Shown here piece after piece: positions 25,758 to 35,314 of a DNA stretch of 64,000 nucleotides. Position numbers and translations under genes: made by a program. Positions within the stretch are counted from its first letter, which is position 1, and the number at the start of each line of letters is the position of its first letter. This DNA comes from Natrinema gari JCM 14663 (lineage in GTDB: Archaea; Halobacteriota; Halobacteria; Halobacteriales; Natrialbaceae): positions 1 through 64,000 of the forward strand of contig NZ_AOIJ01000063.1 of the NCBI RefSeq assembly GCF_000337175.1, read 5' to 3'. The notes beneath the pieces were generated by a model. That model searched no databases, was not told the DNA's origin, and saw only the letters and a list, made by a program, of their open reading frames with translations.

Positions 25758-26108
25758 GTGCTCGACCACGTAGCGCTCTTCGTGTCCGGCGACTCGCGCC
25801 GTCGTGTCCCTGAGCCAGCCACCGATACGTCGACACCTCCTGCATCCAGTGCGCCCGAGGTCGACGTTCGGGATGAGACACCGTCAGTTCGGTGTCCGTA
25901 CTGCAAGCGACCGTTTCGGCGACCGGCATTCGAGTCGCTCCACCGCGGACTCGAGCATCACGAGCGGCTCTCCGATCGGGAACGAGCGGCCGCCGAGCGG
26001 GCCGCTCGCGACGAGCGCGCGGCGCTGCGGCACTTCCGACTGTACGCGCTCGGCGTTCTCGTAGTGCTGTACTTCGGTCTCCTCATCGTCGCCGCCGTCG
26101 TGGTCTGA
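25758..26108 (+). CDS. DUF7410-like zinc-finger protein with C-terminal membrane helix
   Basis: A 116-residue protein if started at the GTG of 25758; the next in-frame GTG is 25782. It has a C2H2-like knuckle, VRCPYCKRPFRRPAFESLHR and GLEHHERL, then a charged helix (SDRERAAAERAARDERAAL) and one terminal membrane segment (LYALGVLVVLYFGLLIVAAV). This order fits the haloarchaeal DUF7410 family as I recall it. Function unknown. It lies divergent to ctaB, so a link to heme or oxidase biogenesis is possible but unproven. Confidence 0.7.
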   Translation: MLDHVALFVSGDSRRRVPEPATDTSTPPASSAPEVDVRDETPSVRCPYCKRPFRRPAFESLHRGLEHHERLSDRERAAAERAARDERAALRHFRLYALGVLVVLYFGLLIVAAVVV

Positions 26109-26141
26109 ACGCATCGGCCACGTCTCGGCGGCCGTGTTCGG

Positions 26142-26438
26142 CTACATCCCCATGTCTTCGGCGGCCGCGGGAATCGGCAGGTCGTGGGGCGAAACGCCCA
26201 GTAACTCCCCGACGTGGTCGAGCGCCATCTCGAACCCGTAGTAGCGCTCGAGTTCGTCACCGTCGGCGGCGGGTCGCACCTTCAACATCGCGTACCCCTC
26301 GCGGTTCTGTGCGACCGCGGCGGTCCCGCCCGTCCCGTAGTCGCCGGCATCGCGCTCGAACGCGAGGATTCGTTCGGTCTCGGTCTCCTCGTAGGTCGCC
26401 CTGATCCCGTTGGCCGTTGCCGTTCGATCGTCGGTCAT
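26142..26438 (-). CDS. conserved haloarchaeal protein (DUF7111-like)
   Basis: A 98-residue protein beginning MTDDRTATANGIRATYEETE. It is mostly beta strands (RILAFERDAGDYG, GGTAAVAQNREGYAMLKVRP), followed by an amphipathic end (HVGELLGVSPHDLPIPAAAE). It resembles the DUF7111 family by memory only. It is divergent from the metalloprotease-like gene at 26545 and convergent with 25758-26108. No catalytic or metal-binding motif is visible. Confidence 0.7.
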   Translation of the reverse strand: MTDDRTATANGIRATYEETETERILAFERDAGDYGTGGTAAVAQNREGYAMLKVRPAADGDELERYYGFEMALDHVGELLGVSPHDLPIPAAAEDMGM

Positions 26439-26544
26439 ACGCGTCACTCGGGACGCGCCCACCGGGAACCTGTCGGTTCCGGTCGGACCGTCCGGAGGCC
26501 GAACATCGACACCGATTTTTCGGTTGCCTCCGAGGGACCGACCA

Positions 26545-27447
26545 GTGAGCCGTTCGGATTCCCTCCCGATCCGTCGCCCGCTCGCGACGTTTCGACTCAC
26601 GCGATCTGTCGCCCTCCAGTGGCTCGTCGTTTCCGCGGTCGGCTTCTTCGGGTTCGCCTACGCGCTCGGCCACGTCCTCGCGTGGCTCCGCGGGACCGCG
26701 CTCGAGCCGATCGTGATCGCGCCGTCCTCGCCGCCGACGGTAGTGAGTTGGCTCGCCGTCTCCGTCGGACTCCTCGTCTGCGTCGTCGTCCCGCATGAAC
26801 TGCTTCACGGCGTGTTCATGGCCCGCTACGGTGACACTCCGCGATACGGGATCGGTGTTTCCTATTTCGTGTTGCCCTACGCCTACGCGGAGACCAGCGA
26901 CACGACCTATACGCGGAACCAACTGCTCGCCGCCCTGCTCGCGCCGTTCGTCGTGATCACGGCCGTCGGCCTCGCCGCGATGGTCGTCGTCCCCACGCCG
27001 CTGCTGATCGTCCCGCTGGCGGCGAACGCGGCCGGCTCGATCGGCGACCTCTGGATGGCCGCCGTCCTCTGTCAGTACCCCGCCGACGTTCGCGTCGGCG
27101 ACCCACCGGACGGCGTTCGAGGCTTCGGGATTTACGGCACCGACGAACAGGTGACCCGCCTCCCCGGGACGACGCTGCTCTCGCGGTTCCTGACCGGCAG
27201 CGTCGGCACCTTCGCGGCGATCGCAGCCTACGCCCTCCTCGCGGTGTTGCTCTCGCTCGCCTTCGGCTCCGGCGACGTCGTCCTCGGAGCCCCCGAGCGG
27301 GGCTGGCTGCTCGTCCGTCATGACCACCTGCCCGGCGGCACCGCCGTCCTCGAGCTCGGCGATGGTCCGCTGCTCGGCACGGCTGCCCTCGGCGGCCTCG
27401 CGTGGACGGGCGTCGCGACCCTTCGGCAGCGTCTCGAGTCCGAGTGA
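26545..27447 (+). CDS. DUF3267-type membrane metalloprotease-like protein
   Basis: A 300-residue membrane protein, with the GTG at 26545 (encoding MSRSDSLPIRRPLAT) preferred over the upstream ATG. Six or more hydrophobic segments are visible. The motif VVVPHELLHGVFMARYG in the third segment is a zinc-metalloprotease HExxH (HELLH), and SLGD-like NAAGSIGDLWMA provides a possible third ligand (Asp). This is the DUF3267 layout, a relative of site-2 proteases. The substrate is unknown, and the sequence does not show whether the enzyme is active. Confidence 0.8.
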   Translation: MSRSDSLPIRRPLATFRLTRSVALQWLVVSAVGFFGFAYALGHVLAWLRGTALEPIVIAPSSPPTVVSWLAVSVGLLVCVVVPHELLHGVFMARYGDTPRYGIGVSYFVLPYAYAETSDTTYTRNQLLAALLAPFVVITAVGLAAMVVVPTPLLIVPLAANAAGSIGDLWMAAVLCQYPADVRVGDPPDGVRGFGIYGTDEQVTRLPGTTLLSRFLTGSVGTFAAIAAYALLAVLLSLAFGSGDVVLGAPERGWLLVRHDHLPGGTAVLELGDGPLLGTAALGGLAWTGVATLRQRLESE

Positions 27448-27484
27448 CCGCGGCAACCGTAACGTTCGAGCGCCCGTCGCACCG

Positions 27485-27778
27485 ATGGCCCGTATGACCA
27501 AGTGGCTCCGAAGCGGCCGTCGCCGAGACATCTGTTTCCTGCTCGCCGCCGACGGCGAACTGCGGGGACAACAGCTGAAATCGCGTCTCGAGTCCCACTA
27601 CGACGATCGGCTCGAGCCGAAGTCGTTCTACGGCTCGTTGTCGGCGCTGGTCGACGCGGGAATCGTCGAGAAGCGGACCGAGGGTCTGCACGATGTCTAC
27701 ACGCTGACCGACGGCGGGGAACGGAGAGTGCGAGACCACTACGACTGGGTCAGGGACTGTCTCGAGGACGGGGACTGA
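27485..27778 (+). CDS. PadR-like winged-helix regulator
   Basis: A 97-residue protein with a single winged-helix domain: ICFLLAADGELRGQQLKSRL, then KSFYGSLSALVDAGIVEKRT and the wing GLHDVYTLTDGGERR. It resembles the PadR family of transcription factors. Starts at 27485 or the ATG at 27494. It follows the DUF3267 gene by 37 bases, so it may regulate or be cotranscribed with it. Confidence 0.78.
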   Translation: MARMTKWLRSGRRRDICFLLAADGELRGQQLKSRLESHYDDRLEPKSFYGSLSALVDAGIVEKRTEGLHDVYTLTDGGERRVRDHYDWVRDCLEDGD

Positions 27779-27817
27779 CGATACCGGTGTGGCGGCTCCG
27801 GCCAGCACGCCGTCTCG

Positions 27818-27979
27818 TCACTCGAGCGAGGGATTCCTGTAGAGATGGACGACGACGTAGATCGGGAGCGCGAACAGCAAGACGAACAGCGGGAGCATCG
27901 CGCCCTCGGCTTTCCCGCCGAACGTTTGCACGATCAGCGTATACGCGATGATCGCGAGGAACAGCTCCGTTCGGTCCAT
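27818..27979 (-). CDS. 53-residue membrane protein
   Basis: Below the usual length cut-off, but well supported. It begins MDRTELFLAIIAYTLIVQTF and ends HLYRNPSLE, with two hydrophobic helices at about 6-19 and 29-45. A minus-strand TATA (TATTTATAA, plus coordinates 28003-28010) lies about 27 bases before the ATG, as for a leaderless gene. It has no recognised family. Convergent with the PadR-like gene. Confidence 0.65.
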   Translation of the reverse strand: MDRTELFLAIIAYTLIVQTFGGKAEGAMLPLFVLLFALPIYVVVHLYRNPSLE

Positions 27980-28100
27980 AGGTTCACTGTACTAAGCTCT
28001 GTTATAAATATGCCGAATGGGTTCGGAACAAAGGCGGTCGGCAAAGCGGTAGAGTAGTCGATCCGCAAGCCGCAGACGCCTCACACGGGGAGTCGAGGGG

Positions 28101-29246
28101 CTACTCCTCGAGCAGTTGATCGCCGATCGTGTTCCGGAGTACTTCGCTGGTGCCCTCGTAGATCTCGTTGAGTTTGGCGTCGCGGTAGAACCGCTGGGCG
28201 GCGAAGTCCTTGGTGTAGCCGTAGCCGCCGTGGATCTGGATGCCCTCGTTGGCGACCTCCCGGCTCACTTCGGAGGCGTAGAGCTTGGCCTGGGAGGCGT
28301 CCTTGATGTAGTTCTCGCCGCGGATCTTCTTGTCGGCGGCCTTGTGCATGAGCATCTTGGCGGCCTGGATCTTCGTATCCATGTCGGCGAGCTTGTGCTT
28401 GATCGACTGGAACTCGCCGATCGGCTGGCCGAACTGCTCGCGCTCGGTGGCGTACTCGCGGGCCTCATCGAAGGCGGCGCGGGCGATACCGACGCCGCGG
28501 GCGGCGATCGTGATGCGGCCGCCGTTCAGGGTTTTCAGCGCGTGGACGAAGCCATCGCCCTCCTCGCCGAGTCGGCGGGTTTCGGGAATCCGAAGGTCGT
28601 CGAACCGGAGTTCGGCGGTCGGACAGCCCTTGTCGCCGAGTTTGTCCTCGGTGCCCTCGACGATGAAGCCGTCGTCCTCCTCGGGGCGGATGATAAAGGA
28701 CGAGATGCCCTTGTTGCCCGCATCGGGGTCGGTCTTCGCGAAGAGCGTGACCGTATCCGCCACGGAGCCGTTCGAGATCCAGAGCTTCCCGCCGTTGATG
28801 ACGTACTCGTCGCCGTCTTTCGCCGCAGTGGTCTCCATCGCCGGCACGTCGCTGCCCGCGCCGGCCTCCGAGAGCGCGAACGCGCCGATATCCTCGCCCG
28901 CCGCGACGGGGGTCAGGTACTCCTCCTTCTGGGACTCGTCGCCGAACTCGTAGAGCATGTTCCCAGCCAGTGAGGTGTGAGCGGCGACGATGGTTCCGAG
29001 ACCGCCCGAACCGCGCGAGATTTCCTCGAGTCCGATCGCATACGAGTGATAGTCCAGCCCGGCACCGCCGTACTCCTCGGGGAAGGGCATTCCCATCAGC
29101 CCCAGGTCGGCCATCTCACTGACGAGATCGGCGGGGAACTCGTCCTCGTGGTCGATTTCCTCGGCGACTGGGACGACCTCCTCGTCGACGAATTCCGACA
29201 CCATGTCTCGAATCTGTTGCTGCTCGGCCGAGAGTCCAAAGTCCAT
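28101..29246 (-). CDS. acyl-CoA dehydrogenase
   Basis: A 381-residue flavoprotein of the short/medium-chain acyl-CoA dehydrogenase family. Conserved parts are MDFGLSAEQQQIRDMVSEFV at the start, AFALSEAGAGSDVPAMETTA (FAD and substrate site), YVINGGKLWISNGSVAD, and the C-terminal IYEGTSEVLRNTIGDQLL, whose Glu in YEGTSE is the catalytic base. It takes the first step of beta-oxidation or a branched-chain equivalent, passing electrons to an electron-transfer flavoprotein. It lies 200 bases downstream of the acyl-CoA ligase on the same strand. Confidence 0.95.
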   Translation of the reverse strand: MDFGLSAEQQQIRDMVSEFVDEEVVPVAEEIDHEDEFPADLVSEMADLGLMGMPFPEEYGGAGLDYHSYAIGLEEISRGSGGLGTIVAAHTSLAGNMLYEFGDESQKEEYLTPVAAGEDIGAFALSEAGAGSDVPAMETTAAKDGDEYVINGGKLWISNGSVADTVTLFAKTDPDAGNKGISSFIIRPEEDDGFIVEGTEDKLGDKGCPTAELRFDDLRIPETRRLGEEGDGFVHALKTLNGGRITIAARGVGIARAAFDEAREYATEREQFGQPIGEFQSIKHKLADMDTKIQAAKMLMHKAADKKIRGENYIKDASQAKLYASEVSREVANEGIQIHGGYGYTKDFAAQRFYRDAKLNEIYEGTSEVLRNTIGDQLLEE

Positions 29247-29446
29247 ATCGCCGCATTAGGAATCATTACTCTTTATTGTTCGTTCTTCCGTCCGTCCCGT
29301 GTCAGTCGCGGGATCGAAACCGGACGCTCGTGGGCTACGGCTCGGCAGCGACGAACTCGGCTCCCCGCCTGTATCCCGAGATAGGCGGCGTCCCGACGCT
29401 TGCGACGGCTGTCGTGGCTCCCGGCGAACACGAGTCGTGACTGCAG

Positions 29447-31099
29447 TCAGTCCCGGTCGGGGGCGGCCTCGTCCGGAACCTGTCCCTCGACGAGGGATTG
29501 ATCGGCGTACTCCTCGCGGATGTCCTTCTTCGAGAACTTCCCGGTCGCCGTCTTCGGGACTTCCTTGATGAACTCGATCTCGTCCGGCAGCCACCACTTC
29601 GGATACTCGCCGGCGAGCAGTTCGTTGATCTCGTCGACGAGCGTCTCGCGATCGGCATCCGCCGCGGGCACGACGAACGCGACCGGCCGCTCTTGCCACC
29701 GTTCGTGGGGCACACCGACGACGGCCGCCTCGGCGACGCCGTCGTGGGCCATGATCGCGTTCTCGAGTTCGACCGATGAAATCCACTCGCCGCCGGATTT
29801 GATCACGTCCTTCTCCCGGTCGACGATCTTGATGTAGCCGTCCTCGTCGACGGTAACGACGTCGCCGGTCTTGAGCCAGCCGTCCTCGAAGTCCGCCTCG
29901 TTGGCCTCGGGACGCTCGAAGTACTCCGTCGTCACCCATGGCCCGCGAATCCACAGTTCGCCGAACTCCTGGCCGTTCCAGGCGATCTCCTCGCCGTCGT
30001 CGTCGATGACCGTGAACTCGAGGCCGGGAACCACAAGGCCCTGTTTGCTGCGCTTTTCGATCTGGGTGTCGTAGTCCGCGTTCGCCAGATCGGATTTGAG
30101 ATGGGAGACCGAGCCGATCGGGGCCATCTCGGTCATGCCCCAGGCGTGAAGCACCTCGACGCCCTGGGTGTCGAACCACTCGACCATCGATTTCGGTGCC
30201 GCCGAACCGCCGACGATGACGGTCTCGAGCGTCGAGAGATCGACATCGTTCTCCGTGCAGTACTCCATCAGTCCCAGCCAGACGGTCGGGACGCCCGCGC
30301 TGATGGTCACGCCCTCGTTTTCGATGAGGGTCGCGAGGTCTGCTGGCTCCGGAGAGGGGCCGGGGAACACCTGCTTGGCTCCGCCCGCGGTCGCCGTAAA
30401 CGGCATGCCCCAGGCGTTGACGTGGAACATCGGGACCACGGGCATGACAACGTCGTCGTCGGCCATCGGAATCCCCTGTGGCGTCTGGGACGCCATCGTG
30501 TGACTCCAGAGCATCTGCTGGGTGTATTCGACGCCTTTCGGGTTCCCGGTCGTCCCCGAGGTGTAACACATCCCCGCGGGCTGGTCCTCGTCGACATCGG
30601 GCCAGTCGTACTCGGTCGCGTGGCCCTCGATGAACGACTCGTACGGCGTCGCGTCCAGGTCGTCGACCGTCTCGTGTCCCATGACGACGAAGTCGACGTC
30701 ATCGAACTCGTCGTCGGCGTCGGCGACGGCACCGGCGAGTTTCGGCGCGAGCGACTGGTCGACGAAGATCAGTTCGTCGTCGGCGTTGTCGACGATATAC
30801 TGGATGTGGGCGTCGGGAAGCAGGGGATTAATCGTGTGGAGTTGTGCGCCGATTGAGGGGACGGCGAAGTACGTCTCGAAGTGACGCGAGTGATTCCAGC
30901 AGAACGTCCCGACCCGGTCGCCGCTCTCGATCCCGTACTCGCCGAGGGCGTTCGCGAGTTGGCTCGTTCGCTCCTCGTACTCGCTGTAGGTGTATCGTTG
31001 CAGCCCGTCGTGGTTCCGGGAGACGATTTCCGTGTCGGAATAGAGGTTTGACGCACGCCACAAGAACGGCCGGAGTGTTTGATCTGTTCCGCCTGGCAT
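29447..31099 (-). CDS. long/medium-chain acyl-CoA ligase (AMP-forming)
   Basis: A 550-residue ANL-superfamily ligase, with the ATG at 31099 (MPGGTDQTLRPFLWRASNLY). Signatures are the P-loop YTSGTTGNPKGVEYT, HAWGMTEMAPIG, the hinge region YIKIVDREKDVIKSGGEWIS and the catalytic Lys motif PKTATGKFSKKDIR. It activates a carboxylic acid to acyl-CoA using ATP. The AT-rich 5' region holds a TATA-like element (minus AATAATAC, plus 31128-31135). Coupling to the acyl-CoA dehydrogenase downstream (200-base gap) and the thiolase elsewhere in the window suggests fatty-acid breakdown. Confidence 0.92.
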   Translation of the reverse strand: MPGGTDQTLRPFLWRASNLYSDTEIVSRNHDGLQRYTYSEYEERTSQLANALGEYGIESGDRVGTFCWNHSRHFETYFAVPSIGAQLHTINPLLPDAHIQYIVDNADDELIFVDQSLAPKLAGAVADADDEFDDVDFVVMGHETVDDLDATPYESFIEGHATEYDWPDVDEDQPAGMCYTSGTTGNPKGVEYTQQMLWSHTMASQTPQGIPMADDDVVMPVVPMFHVNAWGMPFTATAGGAKQVFPGPSPEPADLATLIENEGVTISAGVPTVWLGLMEYCTENDVDLSTLETVIVGGSAAPKSMVEWFDTQGVEVLHAWGMTEMAPIGSVSHLKSDLANADYDTQIEKRSKQGLVVPGLEFTVIDDDGEEIAWNGQEFGELWIRGPWVTTEYFERPEANEADFEDGWLKTGDVVTVDEDGYIKIVDREKDVIKSGGEWISSVELENAIMAHDGVAEAAVVGVPHERWQERPVAFVVPAADADRETLVDEINELLAGEYPKWWLPDEIEFIKEVPKTATGKFSKKDIREEYADQSLVEGQVPDEAAPDRD

Positions 31100-31390
31100 C
31101 TTCGTGTTGTACTGTAGCACAATGACTGTATTATTCTTTTCATACACACACTGCTATGACCGTATTTCCGATCGTTCCGCCCCATATAGGATGAACAGTC
31201 ATCTAAAGAAAAATAACTAATCCGGTTCAGATATGCGAGCCAACGAGGACAATAGTGTGGTATATAGTACCCTGGGTTCGAGATTCACGAAAGACGAGAA
31301 ACCCACGACAACGGTCACAGCTCCGGGCGGCCCGTGCGGTCGTCGTTCGATACCAGTTCGCCGACGCTGTCCCGTCGCTCGAGTCCCGCC

Positions 31391-32038
31391 TCAACTCGAG
31401 GTGACTGTCTCGAGCGCGTCCTCGATCGGCGTTTCTCCCGACAGGATTTCGAACGTCTCCCCGTACACCGACTCGACGTCGAGCGCGGTCACGAGCGTCC
31501 GTGCGACGTCTTCGCGGGGAATGGAACCGGCATCCGGATCGAGCCCGTTGCCCGCTCGGATCTCGCCGGTCCCGGATGCGGTGGTCAGTTCGCCCGGGCG
31601 AACGATCGTCTCCGTCAGATCGCTCGCGCGGAGGTACTCGTCGGCTTCGGCTTTGGCGAGCAGGTAGTCCCGGAGCGGCTCGGGTCCCGCTGCCGGCTCG
31701 TCGGCACCCATCGAACTGAGCATGACGAACCGATCGACGCCCGCTTCGCTGGCCGCGTCGATCAGGGTGATCGCGCCGTCGCGGTCGACGCCGTAGACGT
31801 CTTCTCCGCCGGAACCGGCCGCGAAGACGACGGCGTCACAGCCCTCGACCGCGTGCTCGACAGCCCCGGTCAGGTCCGCGACGACCGGTTCCCCGCCGAG
31901 GGCGGTCATCTCGTCGGCCTGCGATTCCGTTCGGATCATCGCTCGCGCGGTCCGCTCGCTCTCGCCGAGCAGTTCCGTGACGTGTTGTCCGACTTGACCG
32001 TGCGCTCCGGCGATGAGTATGGTCTGGCTCACGGCCAT
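31391..32038 (-). CDS. NAD(P)-binding atypical SDR (NmrA-like)
   Basis: A 215-residue protein with a Rossmann fold: TILIAGAHGQVGQHVTELL (GxxGxxG), RAMIRTES, VVADLTGAVEHAVEGCDAVV, and RFVMLSSMGADEP. It is an atypical short-chain dehydrogenase of the NmrA/HSCARG type, which often sense or bind NADPH rather than catalyse. No classical YxxxK is visible, though DYLLAKAEADEYL is a partial match. Located downstream of, and divergent from, squalene synthase. Confidence 0.85.
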   Translation of the reverse strand: MAVSQTILIAGAHGQVGQHVTELLGESERTARAMIRTESQADEMTALGGEPVVADLTGAVEHAVEGCDAVVFAAGSGGEDVYGVDRDGAITLIDAASEAGVDRFVMLSSMGADEPAAGPEPLRDYLLAKAEADEYLRASDLTETIVRPGELTTASGTGEIRAGNGLDPDAGSIPREDVARTLVTALDVESVYGETFEILSGETPIEDALETVTSS

Positions 32039-32189
32039 CGGTTCGTCGCTCGGCTACATACCGGTTGTGTCGTCCGCCGCCGGAGAGCGGGTGCTCCGAG
32101 TCGCCGTGCCGTCCCGATTGCCACCGGCCGGAAGAGCACGCCGCGACCGCGGCGTTTTTCCCCGGGGGTCACGAAATGAACTCGAGTAG

Positions 32190-33236
32190 ATGACCACGGG
32201 CCAGCCCGAACCTCCCACCGACGCCGATCTCGAGTGGTGTTACGACGCGGTTCACGGCGTTTCGCGGACTTTTTCGATCACGATCGATCGGCTCGAGGAG
32301 CCGATGGCGAGACACATCTGTATCGGGTACCTCCTTTGTCGGATTGCAGACACGATCGAGGATGCGGGGCATATCCCGCCGGACGCACAGACCGAACTCC
32401 TCGCCGAGTACGACCGACTGCTCGATCCGGACGCCGCGGAATCGATCCCGGCCTTCATGAACGATGTCGAGCCGTGGATCCCTGAGGATCGAACCGACGA
32501 CTGGGACGTGGTCGCCGAGACGCCGCGGGTACTGCGAACCTTCGAGTCGCTCGACGAGGAGCCCCGCGAAATCATGCGCGAACCGGTCCGCGAACTCGTC
32601 GACGGCATGGCGATGTTTACCGACCGGTACGCCACCGAGGGCGGATTGCGGCTCCAGACGATCGAGGAACTCGAGGAGTACTGCTGGTACGCGGCCGGGA
32701 CCGTCGGCACCCTGATTACGGGTCTGGTCGCCCGCGGCACCTCGCAGGAGCGGGCGACGGAGATGCGGGAAAACGCCCGGTCGTTCGCCCTCCTCTTGCA
32801 ACTGGTCAACATCGCCAAGGACGTCGATGACGACTATCACGAGGAGAACAACGTCTACCTCCCAGCCGAGTGGCTCGCGGCGGAGGACGTCGACATCGAG
32901 GCAGTCACCGACGAGGCCCACCACGGTGGCGTCACAAACGTCATCAAGCGGGTGACAGGCCGCGCCGAGAGCTACCTCGACGACGCCCAGCGCTATCTCG
33001 AAGTCGTCCCCGAACACAACGGCAACCGGCTCTCGGCGTGGGCGATCCCCTACCTGCTCGCCGTCGGGACGCTCCGAGAACTGCGCGAGCGCCCCGAGGA
33101 CGTCATCCGCGAGGGCGATGTCAAGGTCTCTCGAGCGGAGGTGTTCGCCCTCCTCCAGCAGTTCGAGGACGGCGTCTCCCGCTCTCGGCTCGAGGAACTC
33201 CGCAGCAAGATGGCGGAACAGCCCCTCCACCAGTAG
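32190..33236 (+). CDS. squalene/phytoene synthase family protein (likely squalene synthase)
   Basis: A 348-residue prenyl-condensing enzyme. The first Asp-rich motif is CRIADTIEDAGH (about residues 50-60) and the second is LVNIAKDVDDDYHEENN (about 215). FSITIDRLEEPMARHICIGY at the start and YCWYAAGTVGTLITGLVARG in the middle are family segments. It head-to-head condenses two farnesyl diphosphates to squalene, or two geranylgeranyl diphosphates to phytoene. The YCWYAAGTVG segment and the position beside no carotenoid genes lean toward squalene synthase. Membrane quinone or squalene supply in the halophile is the probable purpose. Confidence 0.85.
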   Translation: MTTGQPEPPTDADLEWCYDAVHGVSRTFSITIDRLEEPMARHICIGYLLCRIADTIEDAGHIPPDAQTELLAEYDRLLDPDAAESIPAFMNDVEPWIPEDRTDDWDVVAETPRVLRTFESLDEEPREIMREPVRELVDGMAMFTDRYATEGGLRLQTIEELEEYCWYAAGTVGTLITGLVARGTSQERATEMRENARSFALLLQLVNIAKDVDDDYHEENNVYLPAEWLAAEDVDIEAVTDEAHHGGVTNVIKRVTGRAESYLDDAQRYLEVVPEHNGNRLSAWAIPYLLAVGTLRELRERPEDVIREGDVKVSRAEVFALLQQFEDGVSRSRLEELRSKMAEQPLHQ

Positions 33237-33297
33237 CGGGCGAACCCTCGCCGACCGGTACGTTGAACTCGCGTCGGGACGTACTGACACGTGTCCA

Positions 33298-33717
33298 ATG
33301 AGTTCGGCTGTTCCGGACGGCCCGATTATCCTCTTCGACGGGGTCTGTAACCTCTGTAACGGGTTCGTCCAGTTCGTTCTCCCCCGGGATACGGACGGTC
33401 AGTTCCGCTTTGCCTCCCTCCAGTCCGACATCGGGACGGCGTTGCTCGCTGAACACGACCTCCCGACGGACAACCTCGAGTCGATCGTCCTGATCGAGGG
33501 CGAGGACAGTTACGTCAAATCCGACGCAGTCATTCGCATCGCGCGGCTCCTCGGCGGCCCCTACGCCCTGCTAGGTCCGTTCCGCTTCCTCCCGCGGCGG
33601 CTCCGTGACCGGGCCTACGACTTCGTCGCCGCGCGCCGCTATCGCTGGTTCGGCAAAAAGGATCAGTGTGCCATGCCGCCGGCGGACGTCGACGTTAGTG
33701 CACGATTCCTCGAGTAG
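33298..33717 (+). CDS. DCC-family thiol-disulfide oxidoreductase-like protein
   Basis: A 139-residue protein with the DxxCxxC signature FDGVCNLCNGFVQFVLPRD near the N terminus (the DUF393/YuxK group). LASLQSD-like FASLQSDIG and SVVLIEG-like SIVLIEGEDSYVKSDA match conserved positions. These proteins have a thioredoxin-like fold, but their partners are mostly unknown. Starts 61 bases after squalene synthase, possibly cotranscribed. Confidence 0.85.
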   Translation: MSSAVPDGPIILFDGVCNLCNGFVQFVLPRDTDGQFRFASLQSDIGTALLAEHDLPTDNLESIVLIEGEDSYVKSDAVIRIARLLGGPYALLGPFRFLPRRLRDRAYDFVAARRYRWFGKKDQCAMPPADVDVSARFLE

Positions 33718-33767
33718 CGCCGGTGTCGGGACGCTCGGTCTCGCGTCGGCACTGACCCCGAGAGTGC

Positions 33768-35057
33768 TCAGTCGTCGCCGAGAGCTAGCTGTCGGCCGAG
33801 CAGTGCGAGCGGGTAGCCAAAGACCGCGACACTTCCGACCCATGGCAACAGTAGGAGGCCGTAGACGGCCGGCCCGTATCCGAACAGGGTGACGGGGGCA
33901 ACGTTCGCAATCGCGACGATCGGTGTGAGTGCGGCGACCGCGACGAGCCCGATCGGGAATCGCCCACGCTCGGCGGCGTACCCGATCGGGAGACAGAGCG
34001 CGGTGGCTGCGCCGAAACAGAGCGGGAACGCGTACACCGGCGGGCCGGCAAGCAGGAGGGAGACCCCTGCGGCGGCGACCGTCGCGAGGAGTGATAGCCC
34101 GACCAGCCCGCGAGTCTCGAGTCCGCCCCCGAACCGACGGGCCGTACTCCCGAGGAGAGCGTAGCCGACCCCGAGCGCGGCCAGTGCGACGGCACCCGGC
34201 GCGGGGTCGGCACCGGTCGCGGCGACGCCGACGACGAGGAAGCCACCCGCGCCGACGGCACCGACGGCGACGATCAGCCGCTCGAGCGTCGCGGCGTCGA
34301 AGGCATCGATCCCCGTGTCGACCCGACTGATCACGACGCCAACAAGTCCAATCAAGACGGCTGGGAAGAGACCGCCGCTCACGCCGTGATCGATCGCTGT
34401 CGGACCTGTCTCGAGCCCGATCGTGGCGTAGCCGGCCACCGTCCCGCGGACGCCGCCGCTGCCGTAGGTGAGATACGTCTGCTCGTCGAACGCGGTATCG
34501 TCCGTCCAGGTCGCGGCGTTCCCGTCGATCTCAGCGGCGGGGACGTGGTTCGTGATCGCGGTCCCCTCGGGGGTGTGGACAGTCATCCGCTCGGCCACGT
34601 TCACGTACCGGGTGTTCGACGTGCCGACGGCGAAGTAATCGACGAGCCACGCGTCGCCGACGCCGCGGCTCGCGACATCGTCGACGGTGTAGTTCACGAC
34701 GACCGTTTCGCCCACGAGACGCGACTCGACGGTTCGGACGTCGCCGTCGGCCACGTGGTACCGCGCCCAGCCGTCGTCGACCGCGGCCTCGAGCGCGGTC
34801 GCGTTCGTCCGGTAGCGCTCGGCGGCGGTCTCGGTAACCGGGACGCGGGCCTCCCACCGAGAGTCTCCGGCGTCGTCGATATATATGTCGAGCGTACCGT
34901 GACCGGTCGCACCCGTGATCGTGGCCTCATTCGCGGTGCTCGGGCCACAGACCCCACAGAGCTGTTCCGGCGGGGGTGCGCCAGCAACGGCGGTGACACA
35001 GAGGGTGCCGACGACGAACCAACAGCAGAGGCCGAACGCGAATCGAGCGGGTCGCAT
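33768..35057 (-). CDS. exported/membrane protein with signal peptide and polytopic C-terminal half
   Basis: A 429-residue protein. Residues 1-27 look like a signal peptide (MRPARFAFGLCCWFVVGTLC, AVAGAPP). An extracellular acidic domain follows to about 215, with CGVCGPST near residues 34-41. The rest is about eight hydrophobic segments, from SGGLFPAVLIGLVGVVIS onward. No family recognised. The domain between is beta-rich with a DIYIDDAGDSRWEARVPVTE segment. Likely a haloarchaeal surface/membrane protein. Convergent with the DCC gene. Confidence 0.68.
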   Translation of the reverse strand: MRPARFAFGLCCWFVVGTLCVTAVAGAPPPEQLCGVCGPSTANEATITGATGHGTLDIYIDDAGDSRWEARVPVTETAAERYRTNATALEAAVDDGWARYHVADGDVRTVESRLVGETVVVNYTVDDVASRGVGDAWLVDYFAVGTSNTRYVNVAERMTVHTPEGTAITNHVPAAEIDGNAATWTDDTAFDEQTYLTYGSGGVRGTVAGYATIGLETGPTAIDHGVSGGLFPAVLIGLVGVVISRVDTGIDAFDAATLERLIVAVGAVGAGGFLVVGVAATGADPAPGAVALAALGVGYALLGSTARRFGGGLETRGLVGLSLLATVAAAGVSLLLAGPPVYAFPLCFGAATALCLPIGYAAERGRFPIGLVAVAALTPIVAIANVAPVTLFGYGPAVYGLLLLPWVGSVAVFGYPLALLGRQLALGDD

Positions 35058-35314
35058 CGTTTCGGAACTCGCGTATCAATACTAAATAGATTTTCCCGGC
35101 GAAGGGGCTCGTCGCGAGAGGGGTGTGGCGATCGCCCAGTTCGATTCCCCGCGTCGATGTCCGTCGCTGCTATCGTAGCAATTGAAACGATTTACACACT
35201 GATCGCAACGCTGTCGTGCGATCAGGTGTGCACTGACGGTCAGTTGCTACTATCGATTCCGCCGCCGGTCGCTCCGGACACGGCGGTCGAGGATAAGTTT
35301 CAAGACGAGACAGT

